This document shows positions 35,098 to 42,773 of a stretch of DNA of 42,816 nt, piece by piece. Origin of the DNA: JAKPCT01 sp029553165 (lineage in GTDB: Bacteria > Bacillota > UBA4882 > UBA8346); assembly GCA_035359995.1 (NCBI GenBank), contig DAORZT010000020.1, forward strand, positions 1 through 42,816. Reading direction: 5' to 3'. Within the stretch, counting starts at the first letter, position 1. Each line of letters opens with the position of its first letter. A program made the translations under genes and the position numbers. Below the pieces are notes generated by a model. That model saw only the letters and a program-made list of their open reading frames with translations. It had not been told where the DNA came from and did no database searches.

Positions 35098-36717
35098 TTA
35101 TTTAACGAAAGTTGCGGTAATTTCCGGTTCTTTCTCCCATGGAGCTTTGAGATAATTCCAAATCTTCGTATTAACTATGCGATTAATATCATTATAGAAA
35201 TTAATTGCTCCTTTAAAACCGGCATAAGGTCCGCTGTAATCGTAACTGTGCAATTGCTTACAAGGAACTCCCATCTTCTGAATACAATACTTCTCTTTAA
35301 TCCCGGCACAGAAGACCGCAGGTTTATAAAATTCAATTAACTTCTCCATCTCATAATGACTGATATCATCAATTACCAATGTGCCTTTTTGCATATCCGC
35401 CATCATACCTTCATAGTCTTTAAACCCAAAACCCTGTGCTTTGAGCGCTTCAACTTCAGCCTCACTCTTACGCGGACGATATTTCTCCGGATCGGGTTCA
35501 ACATGAAGCTCTTCAATATTGCGACTGTCAGCATCAATTTTAATATTTGGCAATACACGGCGGCCTTCATAATCATCACGATGGGCAAACTCATAACCGG
35601 CGGCTATTGTTTTCATCCCCATCTCATCAAAGAGCTCTTGATAATGATGTGCCCGGGAACCACCGACAAATAACATTGCGGTTTTTCCTTCACACTGCTT
35701 TCTGACCTCATTCTTAACTTTATCAACTTCAAGCATCTCTTCGGCAATAACTTTTTCAACCCGTTCGATCAACTCCGGATCACCAAAGTATTGCGCAATT
35801 TTACGGAGTGACTTCGCAGTGGATTCGGCTCCGATAAAATTAACTTTGATCCATGGGATTCCGTATTTGGTCTCCATCATTTCGGCCACATAGTTAATTG
35901 AACGGTGGCACATTACTGCATTCAAGTCGGCAGTATGCGCATTGGCGAAGTAATCATAGGATGAGTTACCACTGAAAGTCGCTATTAAATCAATTCCGCA
36001 TTTCTCTAATAAATCTTCAATTACAAATGCGTCACCGCCAATGTTGTATTCACCTAAGATGTTAATCCGGTATTTACTGGTGCCCTTAACCTCATCATCC
36101 AAACCAATAACATGTTTAAATAATTGGTTATTGGCGATATGGTGTCCCGCCGATTGACTGACGCCTTTGTAGCCTTCACAACTAAATCCAAATATATTGA
36201 TGCCTAATTTCTCTTTCATCTCGCGGGCAACGGCATGAACATCATCACCAATCAATCCAACCGGACAGGTGGCGAAGATCCCGATAGCTTTGGGTTTGAA
36301 AATCTCATAAGCCTCCTGAATCGCCTGCCGTAGCTTTTTTTCACCACCAAAAACAATATCATCTTCCTGCATGTCAGTTGAGAAACAATAGGTTATTAAA
36401 TTGTAGTCCTCATCTCCCTGAGGCCTGGTTTGATTTCTTCGGGTTAACCAACTGTAAAAACCACATCCAATTGGTCCGTGAGTAATATTAAGAATGTCAC
36501 GGGTCGGACCAAGCACAACCCCTTTACAACCAGCATAAGTACAACCTCTTTGGGTGATTATCCCTGGAATGGTTCGAACATTGGCGTTGATTTCAGGCAT
36601 AGTCCCCACTTCAGGGTCATTAATCACAATCTGTTTCGAACGTTTACGAGCGACTTTGGTCGGATATATCTTCAGCAACTCTTCTTTAGTTGCTTGCGGA
36701 TCTTTTTCGAGTGCCAT
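35098..36717 (-). CDS. nifD: Nitrogenase MoFe protein alpha chain
   Basis: NifD carries the FeMo-co active site. P-cluster cysteines are in RGCTYAGCKGVV, THGPIGCGFYSW and FATCPVGLIGDDVHAVA. The FeMo-co cysteine is in LNAVMCHRSINYVAEMME, and the cofactor histidine region is CKQLHSYDYSGPYAGFKGA. Around residues 390-445 there is a charged insertion (IEELHVEPDPEKYRPRKSE) like the one in clostridial NifD, explaining the 539-residue length. These features indicate a Mo enzyme rather than Vnf/Anf; no vnfG/anfG gene is present. AGGAGG precedes the ATG. Confidence 0.97.
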   Translation of the reverse strand: MALEKDPQATKEELLKIYPTKVARKRSKQIVINDPEVGTMPEINANVRTIPGIITQRGCTYAGCKGVVLGPTRDILNITHGPIGCGFYSWLTRRNQTRPQGDEDYNLITYCFSTDMQEDDIVFGGEKKLRQAIQEAYEIFKPKAIGIFATCPVGLIGDDVHAVAREMKEKLGINIFGFSCEGYKGVSQSAGHHIANNQLFKHVIGLDDEVKGTSKYRINILGEYNIGGDAFVIEDLLEKCGIDLIATFSGNSSYDYFANAHTADLNAVMCHRSINYVAEMMETKYGIPWIKVNFIGAESTAKSLRKIAQYFGDPELIERVEKVIAEEMLEVDKVKNEVRKQCEGKTAMLFVGGSRAHHYQELFDEMGMKTIAAGYEFAHRDDYEGRRVLPNIKIDADSRNIEELHVEPDPEKYRPRKSEAEVEALKAQGFGFKDYEGMMADMQKGTLVIDDISHYEMEKLIEFYKPAVFCAGIKEKYCIQKMGVPCKQLHSYDYSGPYAGFKGAINFYNDINRIVNTKIWNYLKAPWEKEPEITATFVK

Positions 36718-36742
36718 ATTAATTCCCTCCTATCTTGGTAAG

Positions 36743-37126
36743 TTAGAGCTCATCTAAAACAATTTCTCCGGTTTCACCAGTCCGTACCCGGACAGCATCA
36801 ATTACCGGCATAACAAATACCTTACCATCACCAGGCTGACCCGTTTGATTCACTTTAATAATGGTATCAACTGTCAACTGGACCATATTATCCGGGACAA
36901 CGATCCATAATAACCGTTTGGGGATCAAACGCGGGCCCTTCCCGAGTTGGGAGATCGCCTCTTCATAACCATCTCTGGCGCCTTCCAACAACTTATAATC
37001 GACATTGCCTTTGCCGCGCCCCATCACCCTGCCAGTGGCAGTAAATGAGGAAATCCCGGCATCAGCCAATGCTTTTTTGGTCTTGTTCATCATGTTCATC
37101 CTGATAACTGCCATAACCTCTTTCAT
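36743..37126 (-). CDS. nifI2: NifI2, PII-family nitrogenase regulator
   Basis: With NifI1 it forms a complex that binds and inhibits the MoFe protein when fixed nitrogen is plentiful; 2-oxoglutarate and ATP relieve it. The PII fold is seen in VMAVIRMNMMNKTKKALADAG, a T-loop region rich in Gly/Arg (GRVMGRGKGNVDYKLLEGA) and GDGKVFVMPVIDAVRVRTGE. It is 127 residues long, slightly longer than NifI1, as is usual. It sits 18 bp after nifI1 and 26 bp before nifD, the position characteristic of anaerobic bacteria and methanogens. Confidence 0.93.
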   Translation of the reverse strand: MKEVMAVIRMNMMNKTKKALADAGISSFTATGRVMGRGKGNVDYKLLEGARDGYEEAISQLGKGPRLIPKRLLWIVVPDNMVQLTVDTIIKVNQTGQPGDGKVFVMPVIDAVRVRTGETGEIVLDEL

Positions 37127-37143
37127 CCAGAAGACGCCCCCTT

Positions 37144-37470
37144 TCAGGTCTCTTTAACACCGGAACTAATGGTATAAACCTCAGTAACAGGTGTGATAAA
37201 TATTTTGCCGTCACCATACGAACCTTTTTCACCGGTTCTGGCGCTGTCCATTATTGTTTTAATTACAAATTCACGATCTTTATCCTGAATAACGACGATT
37301 AATAATTCTTTTGGCAATTCATCGTAGTGAATCTCTCCGACTTTTAAACCACGCTGTTTGCCGCGTCCAAAAACGGCAATTTTAGTAACTGCGGGAAAAC
37401 CGGCATCCATCAACGCTGCTAACACATCATCCGATTTTTCCGGACGAACAATTGCTCTAATCATCAACAT
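37144..37470 (-). CDS. nifI1: NifI1, PII-family nitrogenase regulator
   Basis: The partner of NifI2 in post-translational switch-off of nitrogenase. Motifs: MIRAIVRPEKSDDVLAALMD, FGRGKQRGLKVGEIHYDELPK (T-loop region) and GDGKIFITPVTEVYTISSG, all PII-like. The open frame extends 14 codons upstream, but that part is charged and not family-like; ATG at 37468-37470 with GAGGAGG ahead gives the normal 108 residues. It follows nifH by 70 bp. Confidence 0.93.
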   Translation of the reverse strand: MLMIRAIVRPEKSDDVLAALMDAGFPAVTKIAVFGRGKQRGLKVGEIHYDELPKELLIVVIQDKDREFVIKTIMDSARTGEKGSYGDGKIFITPVTEVYTISSGVKET

Positions 37471-37540
37471 AACTGTTTCCTCCTCTTTTTTAAGATCATC
37501 ATCCAGTCTCAAGCTTTACGAGCACCGAATTTAAAGAATT

Positions 37541-38365
37541 CTAATTTGCAATACCGTATTCAATGAGTAATTTTTCCAACTCATCAATTGTTAACGGTTT
37601 TGGAATTACAAACTTCTTATTTTCATCAATCCGCCTTGCCAAATTACGGTAATGATCAGCCTGTGCATGTGTAGGATCAAAATCAATAACCGTCTTCCGA
37701 TTGATTTCTGCTTTTTGAACCATATTGTCACGTGGAACGAAATAAATCATTTGAGTTCCCAACCGATCAGCCAACGCTTCGATCATCTCTTGTTCGTTAT
37801 CACAACGGCGACTATTACAGATCAGCCCTCCCAAACGTACTCCTCCGGCCTCGGCATATTTCACAATACCTTTACAGATGTTGTTAGCAGCATACATCGC
37901 CATCATTTCACCTGATACAACAATGTAAATCTCTTGGGCTTTACCTTCACGGATCGGCATCGCAAATCCACCACAAACAACGTCACCTAAAACATCATAA
38001 AAAACATAATCTAAATTCTTATCATCTTCATAAGCGCCTAACTGTTCAAGCAAGTTAATCGAGGTAATAATACCGCGACCGGCACATCCGACCCCAGGTT
38101 CCGGACCTCCGGATTCAACACATTGCGTGTTGCAAAAACCGGTTCGCATTACATCGCTCAAATCGACATCTTCACCTTCGTCGCGCAGGGTATCTAAAAC
38201 CGATTTTTGAGCTAACCCTCCCAATAACAGACGGGTCGAATCCGCCTTAGGATCACAACCAACAACCATAACCTTTTTACCCATCTCCGCCAAACCTGCA
38301 ACTGTGTTTTGAGTGGTAGTTGATTTACCAATACCACCTTTTCCATAAATTGCTATTTTTCTCAT
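37541..38365 (-). CDS. nifH: Nitrogenase iron protein (dinitrogenase reductase)
   Basis: The homodimeric Fe protein hydrolyses ATP and donates electrons to NifDK. It has the P-loop YGKGGIGKSTTTQN, switch I region GCDPKADSTRLLLGG, the 4Fe-4S ligands in PGVGCAGRGIITS and FYDVLGDVVCGGFAMP, and the Arg in ICNSRRCDNE, the residue position ADP-ribosylated in some diazotrophs. The 274 residues end KPLTIDELEKLLIEYGIAN, resembling NifH of strict anaerobes. GAGGTG precedes the ATG (38363-38365). First gene of the nif operon. Confidence 0.98.
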   Translation of the reverse strand: MRKIAIYGKGGIGKSTTTQNTVAGLAEMGKKVMVVGCDPKADSTRLLLGGLAQKSVLDTLRDEGEDVDLSDVMRTGFCNTQCVESGGPEPGVGCAGRGIITSINLLEQLGAYEDDKNLDYVFYDVLGDVVCGGFAMPIREGKAQEIYIVVSGEMMAMYAANNICKGIVKYAEAGGVRLGGLICNSRRCDNEQEMIEALADRLGTQMIYFVPRDNMVQKAEINRKTVIDFDPTHAQADHYRNLARRIDENKKFVIPKPLTIDELEKLLIEYGIAN

Positions 38366-38383
38366 CTCAACCGCACCTCACTT

Positions 38384-38638
38384 TGTAATGTTTATGTCAG
38401 TTTTTAAATCTATGAATCTAATTTATAACATATACATCACATTGTCAACAGCCTAAACTTACATAAATATTACACAGATGTTGAGAAAATGTTAATGAAT
38501 TGGATACACGATACAAGGAGACTGATGGTAATTATTGGTTTTTGTTGGGGTAAGTGTTGAAATGACTGTATCGGTTGGTGATAACGAACTATATGAGGTT
38601 AATCAAATTTGGTAACAATATGTGACATGAACATTACA
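38384..38638. repeat. Three copies of a 16-bp motif in the nifH upstream region
   Basis: The motif TGTAAT(A/G)TT(T/C)ATGT(C/A)A occurs on the plus strand at 38384-38399 and on the minus strand at 38459-38474 and 38623-38638. The first two face each other across the nifH promoter, one in the leader and one just upstream of the -35. The third is about 165 bp further upstream. The remaining sequence of this 393-bp gap, apart from the promoter and the hydrogenase terminator, shows nothing I recognise. A regulator binding site is the likely meaning; the protein is unknown. Confidence 0.7.
38420..38448 (-). promoter_or_regulatory. nifH promoter
   Basis: TTGACA (38443-38448), a 17-bp spacer and TAAATT (38420-38425); TATAAA at 38422-38427 is an alternative -10 with a shorter spacer. 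This is a sigma-70/SigA-type promoter; I saw no sigma-54 GG-N10-GC element. The RNA would start near 38413, leaving a leader of about 50 nt. Confidence 0.75.
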
Positions 38639-38672
38639 TGTAGAGATAGTAAAAAAACCGCAAAAACACCCA

Positions 38673-38721
38673 AAATAAAAAGGCGTTGCTTGCTACTTAA
38701 AAGTAGTCTTTGCAACAGCCT
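38673..38721 (-). terminator. Terminator of the hydrogenase operon
   Basis: AGGCTGTTGC (38712-38721) and GCAACGCCT (38681-38689) pair with one bulge, with an inner CTACTT/AAGTAG stem, followed by TTTTATTTT on the minus strand. It is very like the purD terminator. Confidence 0.88.
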
Positions 38722-38758
38722 CTATTATAAAAGTTCTAAAAGTTAAAAGATCCCTAAA

Positions 38759-40486
38759 TTAGTACTTCTTCCGTGCCGTATAATGAGTATGCAACAGATG
38801 ATGCGACTTCTCTCCCAACGGCTTTTCTAAAAACTCTTCATACAATCGCTTTACTGCGGGATTTTCATGAGACTTCCGCAGTGGCATATTTTGATCTTCT
38901 TCATAAATCGCCTGCATCCGCGCTTTTCGTGTTGTGTCATTGGTTGGGAATGGTTGGCCACCGCCACCAATACACCCGCCCGGACAACACATCACCTCGA
39001 TGAAGTGATAATCAGCCGTTCCAGCTTTAATCTTCTCCATTAAGGTTTTGGCATTTTTCAAGCCATGGGCAACAGCTACTTTAACTTTAGTCCCATCCAA
39101 TTCAACCGTTGCTTCTTTAACTCCATCCAGTCCACGAACTGCTTTCAATTCAATCTGTTGCAGTTCTTTATTGGTAACAACTTCATAAACCGTCCGCAGC
39201 GCCGCTTCCATTACACCACCTGTTGATCCAAAGATAGCTCCGGCACCAGTCGAGATCCCCAGCGGATGATCGAATTCTTCGTCTTCCAAGCTATTAAAGT
39301 CGATACCTGCTTCGCGGATCATCCGGCCTAATTCCCGGGTTGTTAAAACTACATCAACATCCTGATAGCCGCTATCCTGCATCTCAAAGCGCCCGGCCTC
39401 ATATTTCTTCGCTGTACAGGGCATTATCGAAACCATGTAGATCTTTTCGGGGGGAATTCCGGCTTTCTCGGCATAATAAGTTTTCGCTAACGCTCCAAAC
39501 ATCTGTTGCGGAGATTTACAGGTAGAGAGATGTTCCAGTAACTCAGGATAAAAATGTTCAATATACTTGATCCATCCGGGGCTGCAAGACGTAATCATTG
39601 GCAGTTTACCACCATGATTAAGCCGCTCTAACAACTCATGACCTTCTTCAATAATTGTCAGGTCAGCAGTAAAATCAGTATCAAAAACCTTAGCAAATCC
39701 CATTCGGCGTAATGCCGCAACCATCTTTCCGGTAACCCGGCTTCCGGGCGCAAGCCCCAGTTCCTCACCGATCGCAACCCGGATCGCTGGAGCAGTCTGC
39801 ACAACAACGTGCAGGTCCGGATTGGACAAAGCAGCCCATACTTTATCCGTATCATCAACTTCATAGATCGCCCCAACCGGGCAAACCTGGATACATTGTC
39901 CACATAATACGCAAGCAACGTTATTTAACTCATCATTACCGGCAGGTGCAACAACGGTATTGATACCGCGATTAACCGGGTAAATCGCGCCGACCCCTTG
40001 CACCTGATGACAAACCGCCACACATCGCCGGCACAGGATACATTTCGACGGATCACGGACTAATGAAGGAGTAGAAAGATCTTTTTGATATTCAAACTTT
40101 TCTGTCTGTTCAAAACGTTGGGAGCGAATACCTAATTTATCGGAGAGTGATTGCAGTTCACAGTTTTGATTGCGAATACAATTTAAGCAATCTTGAGGAT
40201 GATTTGAGATTAATAATTCCATATTTGTCTTTCGGGATTCTCTGACTAAAGGGGAGTTGGTCTTGATAACCATTCCGTCGACTACCGGTTGTGAACAAGC
40301 AGTCTGTAATGTTCTGGCACCTTCAACCTCGACGACACAAATGCGACACATTGCTTTGGTATTTAAATCAGGATGATAACAAAGCGTCGGAATCTCAACC
40401 CCGGCATTACGAGCAGCTTCCAGAATAATGGTCCCTGCAGGTACAGTAACCTGTTTACCATCAATGGTCACTTTAACTGTCTCCAA
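38759..40486 (-). CDS. hndD: [FeFe]-hydrogenase, HndD-type catalytic subunit
   Basis: Catalytic hydrogenase subunit of 575 residues. Cluster ligands appear in order: 2Fe-2S (C36, C47, C50, C64), His-ligated 4Fe-4S (H96, C100, C103, C109) and two 4Fe-4S (C149/152/155/159 and C192/195/198/202). The H-cluster motifs are TSCSPGW (C301), MPCTAKKYE (C357) and EVMCCPGGCIGGGGQP (C501, C505). A small-subunit-like tail follows (AIYEEDQNMPLRKSHENPAV). This is the M3-like domain layout of NAD(P)-linked or bifurcating HndD/HydA enzymes. Start: TTG at 40484-40486 (AGGA 8 nt ahead) or GTG five codons later (GGAG ahead); both are plausible. It follows the HndB-like gene by 69 bp, but no NuoF-like subunit lies nearby. 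Confidence 0.93.
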   Translation of the reverse strand: METVKVTIDGKQVTVPAGTIILEAARNAGVEIPTLCYHPDLNTKAMCRICVVEVEGARTLQTACSQPVVDGMVIKTNSPLVRESRKTNMELLISNHPQDCLNCIRNQNCELQSLSDKLGIRSQRFEQTEKFEYQKDLSTPSLVRDPSKCILCRRCVAVCHQVQGVGAIYPVNRGINTVVAPAGNDELNNVACVLCGQCIQVCPVGAIYEVDDTDKVWAALSNPDLHVVVQTAPAIRVAIGEELGLAPGSRVTGKMVAALRRMGFAKVFDTDFTADLTIIEEGHELLERLNHGGKLPMITSCSPGWIKYIEHFYPELLEHLSTCKSPQQMFGALAKTYYAEKAGIPPEKIYMVSIMPCTAKKYEAGRFEMQDSGYQDVDVVLTTRELGRMIREAGIDFNSLEDEEFDHPLGISTGAGAIFGSTGGVMEAALRTVYEVVTNKELQQIELKAVRGLDGVKEATVELDGTKVKVAVAHGLKNAKTLMEKIKAGTADYHFIEVMCCPGGCIGGGGQPFPTNDTTRKARMQAIYEEDQNMPLRKSHENPAVKRLYEEFLEKPLGEKSHHLLHTHYTARKKY

Positions 40487-40555
40487 TCAAATCATCCTTT
40501 CTTGCTCTATCAAACATTTATTATAGATCCTTAAATGTTTGTAAGATTTGTTTTA

Positions 40556-40924
40556 CTAATTATCATCAGTTATTACTAAGTCATTTACAACGTTACCGTT
40601 CAGCAAATGCTCATTAATAATTTGTAAAACATTTTCAGGATTAACATTACCATAAGTAACACTGCTCTGCCCCGGACAATCAACCCGGACAACCGGCTCC
40701 TGCTTGCATAATCCAAGACATTCGGTCTGATAAACAGTGATATTTTTCAGATTCTTTTGCTCAATTTCACTCATGATTACTTTCAGTACATTCCTGGCCC
40801 CTGCAGCAATCCCACAATCATCCATGCTAATTATTACTTTTATATTATTGTTATTGCTATCACGCAAATCAACCTGCGCTTGATACTCTTCTCTGATCTG
40901 CGCCAACTCATCCAGTGATTTCAC
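40556..40924 (-). CDS. hndB: HndB-like 2Fe-2S ferredoxin-type hydrogenase subunit
   Basis: A 122-residue protein of the thioredoxin-like 2Fe-2S family as found in HndB of NADP-reducing hydrogenases. It has the HndB start MKSLDELAQIREEYQ, the segment DDCGIAAGARNVL, TECLGLCKQEPVVRV and PGQSSVTYGNV. Cysteines at 37, 69, 73 and 83 could bind a cluster. The start is GTG at 40922-40924 with AGGGGGG ahead. In Hnd operons HndB lies between HndA and HndC; here it pairs only with the catalytic subunit. Confidence 0.85.
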   Translation of the reverse strand: MKSLDELAQIREEYQAQVDLRDSNNNNIKVIISMDDCGIAAGARNVLKVIMSEIEQKNLKNITVYQTECLGLCKQEPVVRVDCPGQSSVTYGNVNPENVLQIINEHLLNGNVVNDLVITDDN

Positions 40925-40962
40925 AAAGAGCCCCCCTATCCGGTAAAACTACTGTTACAACT

Positions 40963-40982
40963 TTGTAAATTATTTATTACAA
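40963..40982. promoter_or_regulatory. Rex-like operator over the hydrogenase start site
   Basis: TTGTAAAT-TATT-TATTACAA is a near-palindrome with TTGTAA/TTACAA ends, lying at the expected RNA start. It resembles the redox regulator Rex site (TTGTKAA...TTMACAA) but is 2 bp longer. A further TTACAA (40955-40960) faces it. Confidence 0.5.
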
Positions 40983-40985
40983 TTC

Positions 40986-41015
40986 ATTATAGCTGATTGC
41001 CAAAAACACTGTCAA
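40986..41015 (-). promoter_or_regulatory. Promoter of the hydrogenase operon
   Basis: TTGACA (41010-41015), an 18-bp spacer and a perfect TATAAT (40986-40991), about 60 bp before the HndB-like start codon. Confidence 0.85.
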
Positions 41016-41056
41016 CTTTTAGCAGTTGGATAGTAGCCTAGTATTGTCGCTTCTAG

Positions 41057-41566
41057 TCAGATCTTCTCACAAAAACTTAATTTATCAGCAACCTCTTTTA
41101 GAATCTCGGTTACTGTTTTCTTAAACTTGGGATGTTTAAAATCCGGTGCCAACTCAAGTAACGGGTACAGCACAAAAGAACGTTCGACAATCTTGGGATG
41201 TGGAATTGTTAAAAACGAGGATTCCATAACCCAATCCTGATAAAACAACAGGTCCAGATCGATCAGTCGGGGACCATAACGTACCGAAGGCTCCCTCCCC
41301 ATCTCCGCCTCAATCTCTTTTAAAATTGCCAATACTTGACTTGGTAGCAGCATCTGTTTGGGATTGATCATTACCACTTGATTTAAGAACCAGGGCTGCT
41401 CAGTAAGCTCTACCGGTTCACTGCGATAGACTGAAGACATTACTACATCAGTTTCAAAGTACTTTTTCACCAAACTAACAGCTGTCTTCAGATTTTGGAG
41501 ACAATCACCAATGTTACTGCCTAATCCGATATAAATTGTATTTTTATTGTTCTTGAATAATTGCAT
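41057..41566 (-). CDS. folK: 2-amino-4-hydroxy-6-hydroxymethyldihydropteridine pyrophosphokinase
   Basis: HPPK activates the pterin for folate synthesis by pyrophosphoryl transfer from ATP. Motifs: YIGLGSNIGDCLQNL near the start, SSVYRSEPVE, QPWFLNQVV, EMGREPSVRYGPRLIDLDLLF (catalytic and metal site) and IPHPKIVERSFVLYPLLEL. At 169 residues the length is normal. It overlaps folP by 23 bp and lacks a strong ribosome-binding site, so translation is probably coupled. folB is not seen in the window. Confidence 0.94.
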   Translation of the reverse strand: MQLFKNNKNTIYIGLGSNIGDCLQNLKTAVSLVKKYFETDVVMSSVYRSEPVELTEQPWFLNQVVMINPKQMLLPSQVLAILKEIEAEMGREPSVRYGPRLIDLDLLFYQDWVMESSFLTIPHPKIVERSFVLYPLLELAPDFKHPKFKKTVTEILKEVADKLSFCEKI

Positions 41567-42773
41567 CGCACATCTTGACTGCCCGCGCTACCGGCCGAAC
41601 ATCATGAACTCTGATAATGTTCACTCCTTTAGCTATTCCCCAAACTGCAGTCGCGATTGTTCCCTCCAATCTCTCTTCAACCGGCAAGTCTAAAGTTAAT
41701 CCAATCACAGATTTACGTGAAGTCCCTAACAGGATCGGTCGTCCCAGCACTTTCAATTGGTCAAGATGTTGTAAAACCCGCAAATTATCTTGATATTTCT
41801 TCCCAAATCCAATTCCTGGATCAATAATTATTTGGTCAGAATCAATACCATATTTAGTGGCAATATTTATTGAATCATTAAGTGATTCAACTATTTCTTT
41901 TATCAAATACTTATATTCTGGTTGAGTATTATTATGCATAATTATTATTGGAACTTTGGCTTCCCCCACAATTTGCGCCATGCGGCGCTCCGGATCTTCG
42001 GGAGATTTTAAACCCCAAATATCATTAATAATTGCCGCTCCGAGATTGAGAGCTTTTTCAGCAATAACCGGTTTATAAGTATCCACTGAAATCGGAATCT
42101 TGACTGCCTTCACCATCTCTTTCAAGACCGGAAGTAAGCGTTTTGCTTCCTCCTCTTCACTGATTTTCTGAGAGCCCGGTCGCGACGATTCAGCGCCAAG
42201 ATCGATGAAATCAGCCCCATCGGCAACCATCTGATTGGCTTGTTCAATCGCTTTATCAATATAATTAGCTTGGTTATACAATCCATCCTTGGAGAAGGAA
42301 TCCGGAGTAACATTGACGATTCCCATAATATAAGTCCGGGCATTGAGATCGATCGTTTGATTATTAATTACGATAGGACTGATATTTTTCTTGGAATAAT
42401 TCTCTAAAGCAGCTTCAATCTTCGCCGCAATCTCCGGTAATCCTAACGGTTGTTGTTTTAATTTAATCACCAGTTGCTGAAATTGACGCATCGTCCCTGA
42501 TAACAAAGCTTCATATTCACCCTCAGATTCACTCTGCTGCCAACTGCAGACCCGCCAGGAAACAGCCGCTTCAGCACCTCTGGCTAACATCTCTTGCTTA
42601 ATGATTGCCGCTTGCTGAAATGTTAAATTAAATAATTTTACAATATAATGACGGAATTTATCCTCCATTATCTTAATGCCCCGCGGATCAACCCCAATAT
42701 TTTGCATCTCAACCCGAATTTCATCAGTATTTAAAGCCCTGTCAACCAGAATCTTATGAATAATCGTCCTCAC
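41544..42773 (-). CDS. folP: Dihydropteroate synthase with N-terminal extension
   Basis: DHPS joins the activated pterin to p-aminobenzoate; it is the sulfonamide target. The catalytic TIM barrel begins near residue 145 (YIMGIVNVTPDSFSKDG), with DGADFIDLGAESSRPGS, ISVDTYKP, INDIWGL, DPGIGFGKK, LLGTSRKSVIG and RVHDVRP. About 140 residues precede it (including GVDPRGIKIMEDKF and KQEMLARGAEAAVSW), an extension shared, as I recall, by some clostridial DHPS; its role is unknown. The first start candidate, GTG at 42771-42773, abuts AGAGG, so the true start may be a little downstream. The 43 bp beyond show nothing. Confidence 0.93.
   Translation of the reverse strand: MRTIIHKILVDRALNTDEIRVEMQNIGVDPRGIKIMEDKFRHYIVKLFNLTFQQAAIIKQEMLARGAEAAVSWRVCSWQQSESEGEYEALLSGTMRQFQQLVIKLKQQPLGLPEIAAKIEAALENYSKKNISPIVINNQTIDLNARTYIMGIVNVTPDSFSKDGLYNQANYIDKAIEQANQMVADGADFIDLGAESSRPGSQKISEEEEAKRLLPVLKEMVKAVKIPISVDTYKPVIAEKALNLGAAIINDIWGLKSPEDPERRMAQIVGEAKVPIIIMHNNTQPEYKYLIKEIVESLNDSINIATKYGIDSDQIIIDPGIGFGKKYQDNLRVLQHLDQLKVLGRPILLGTSRKSVIGLTLDLPVEERLEGTIATAVWGIAKGVNIIRVHDVRPVARAVKMCDAIIQEQ

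Noticed and set aside
35098..38365. Alternative (V or Fe-only) nitrogenase
   Set aside because: No vnfG/anfG gene is present; NifD has the Mo-type cofactor region with the clostridial insertion, and nifE, nifN, nifB and nifV accompany it.
38366..38758. Sigma-54 promoter with NifA sites for nifH
   Set aside because: No GG-N10-GC element is seen; a SigA-type TTGACA/TAAATT promoter is present instead.
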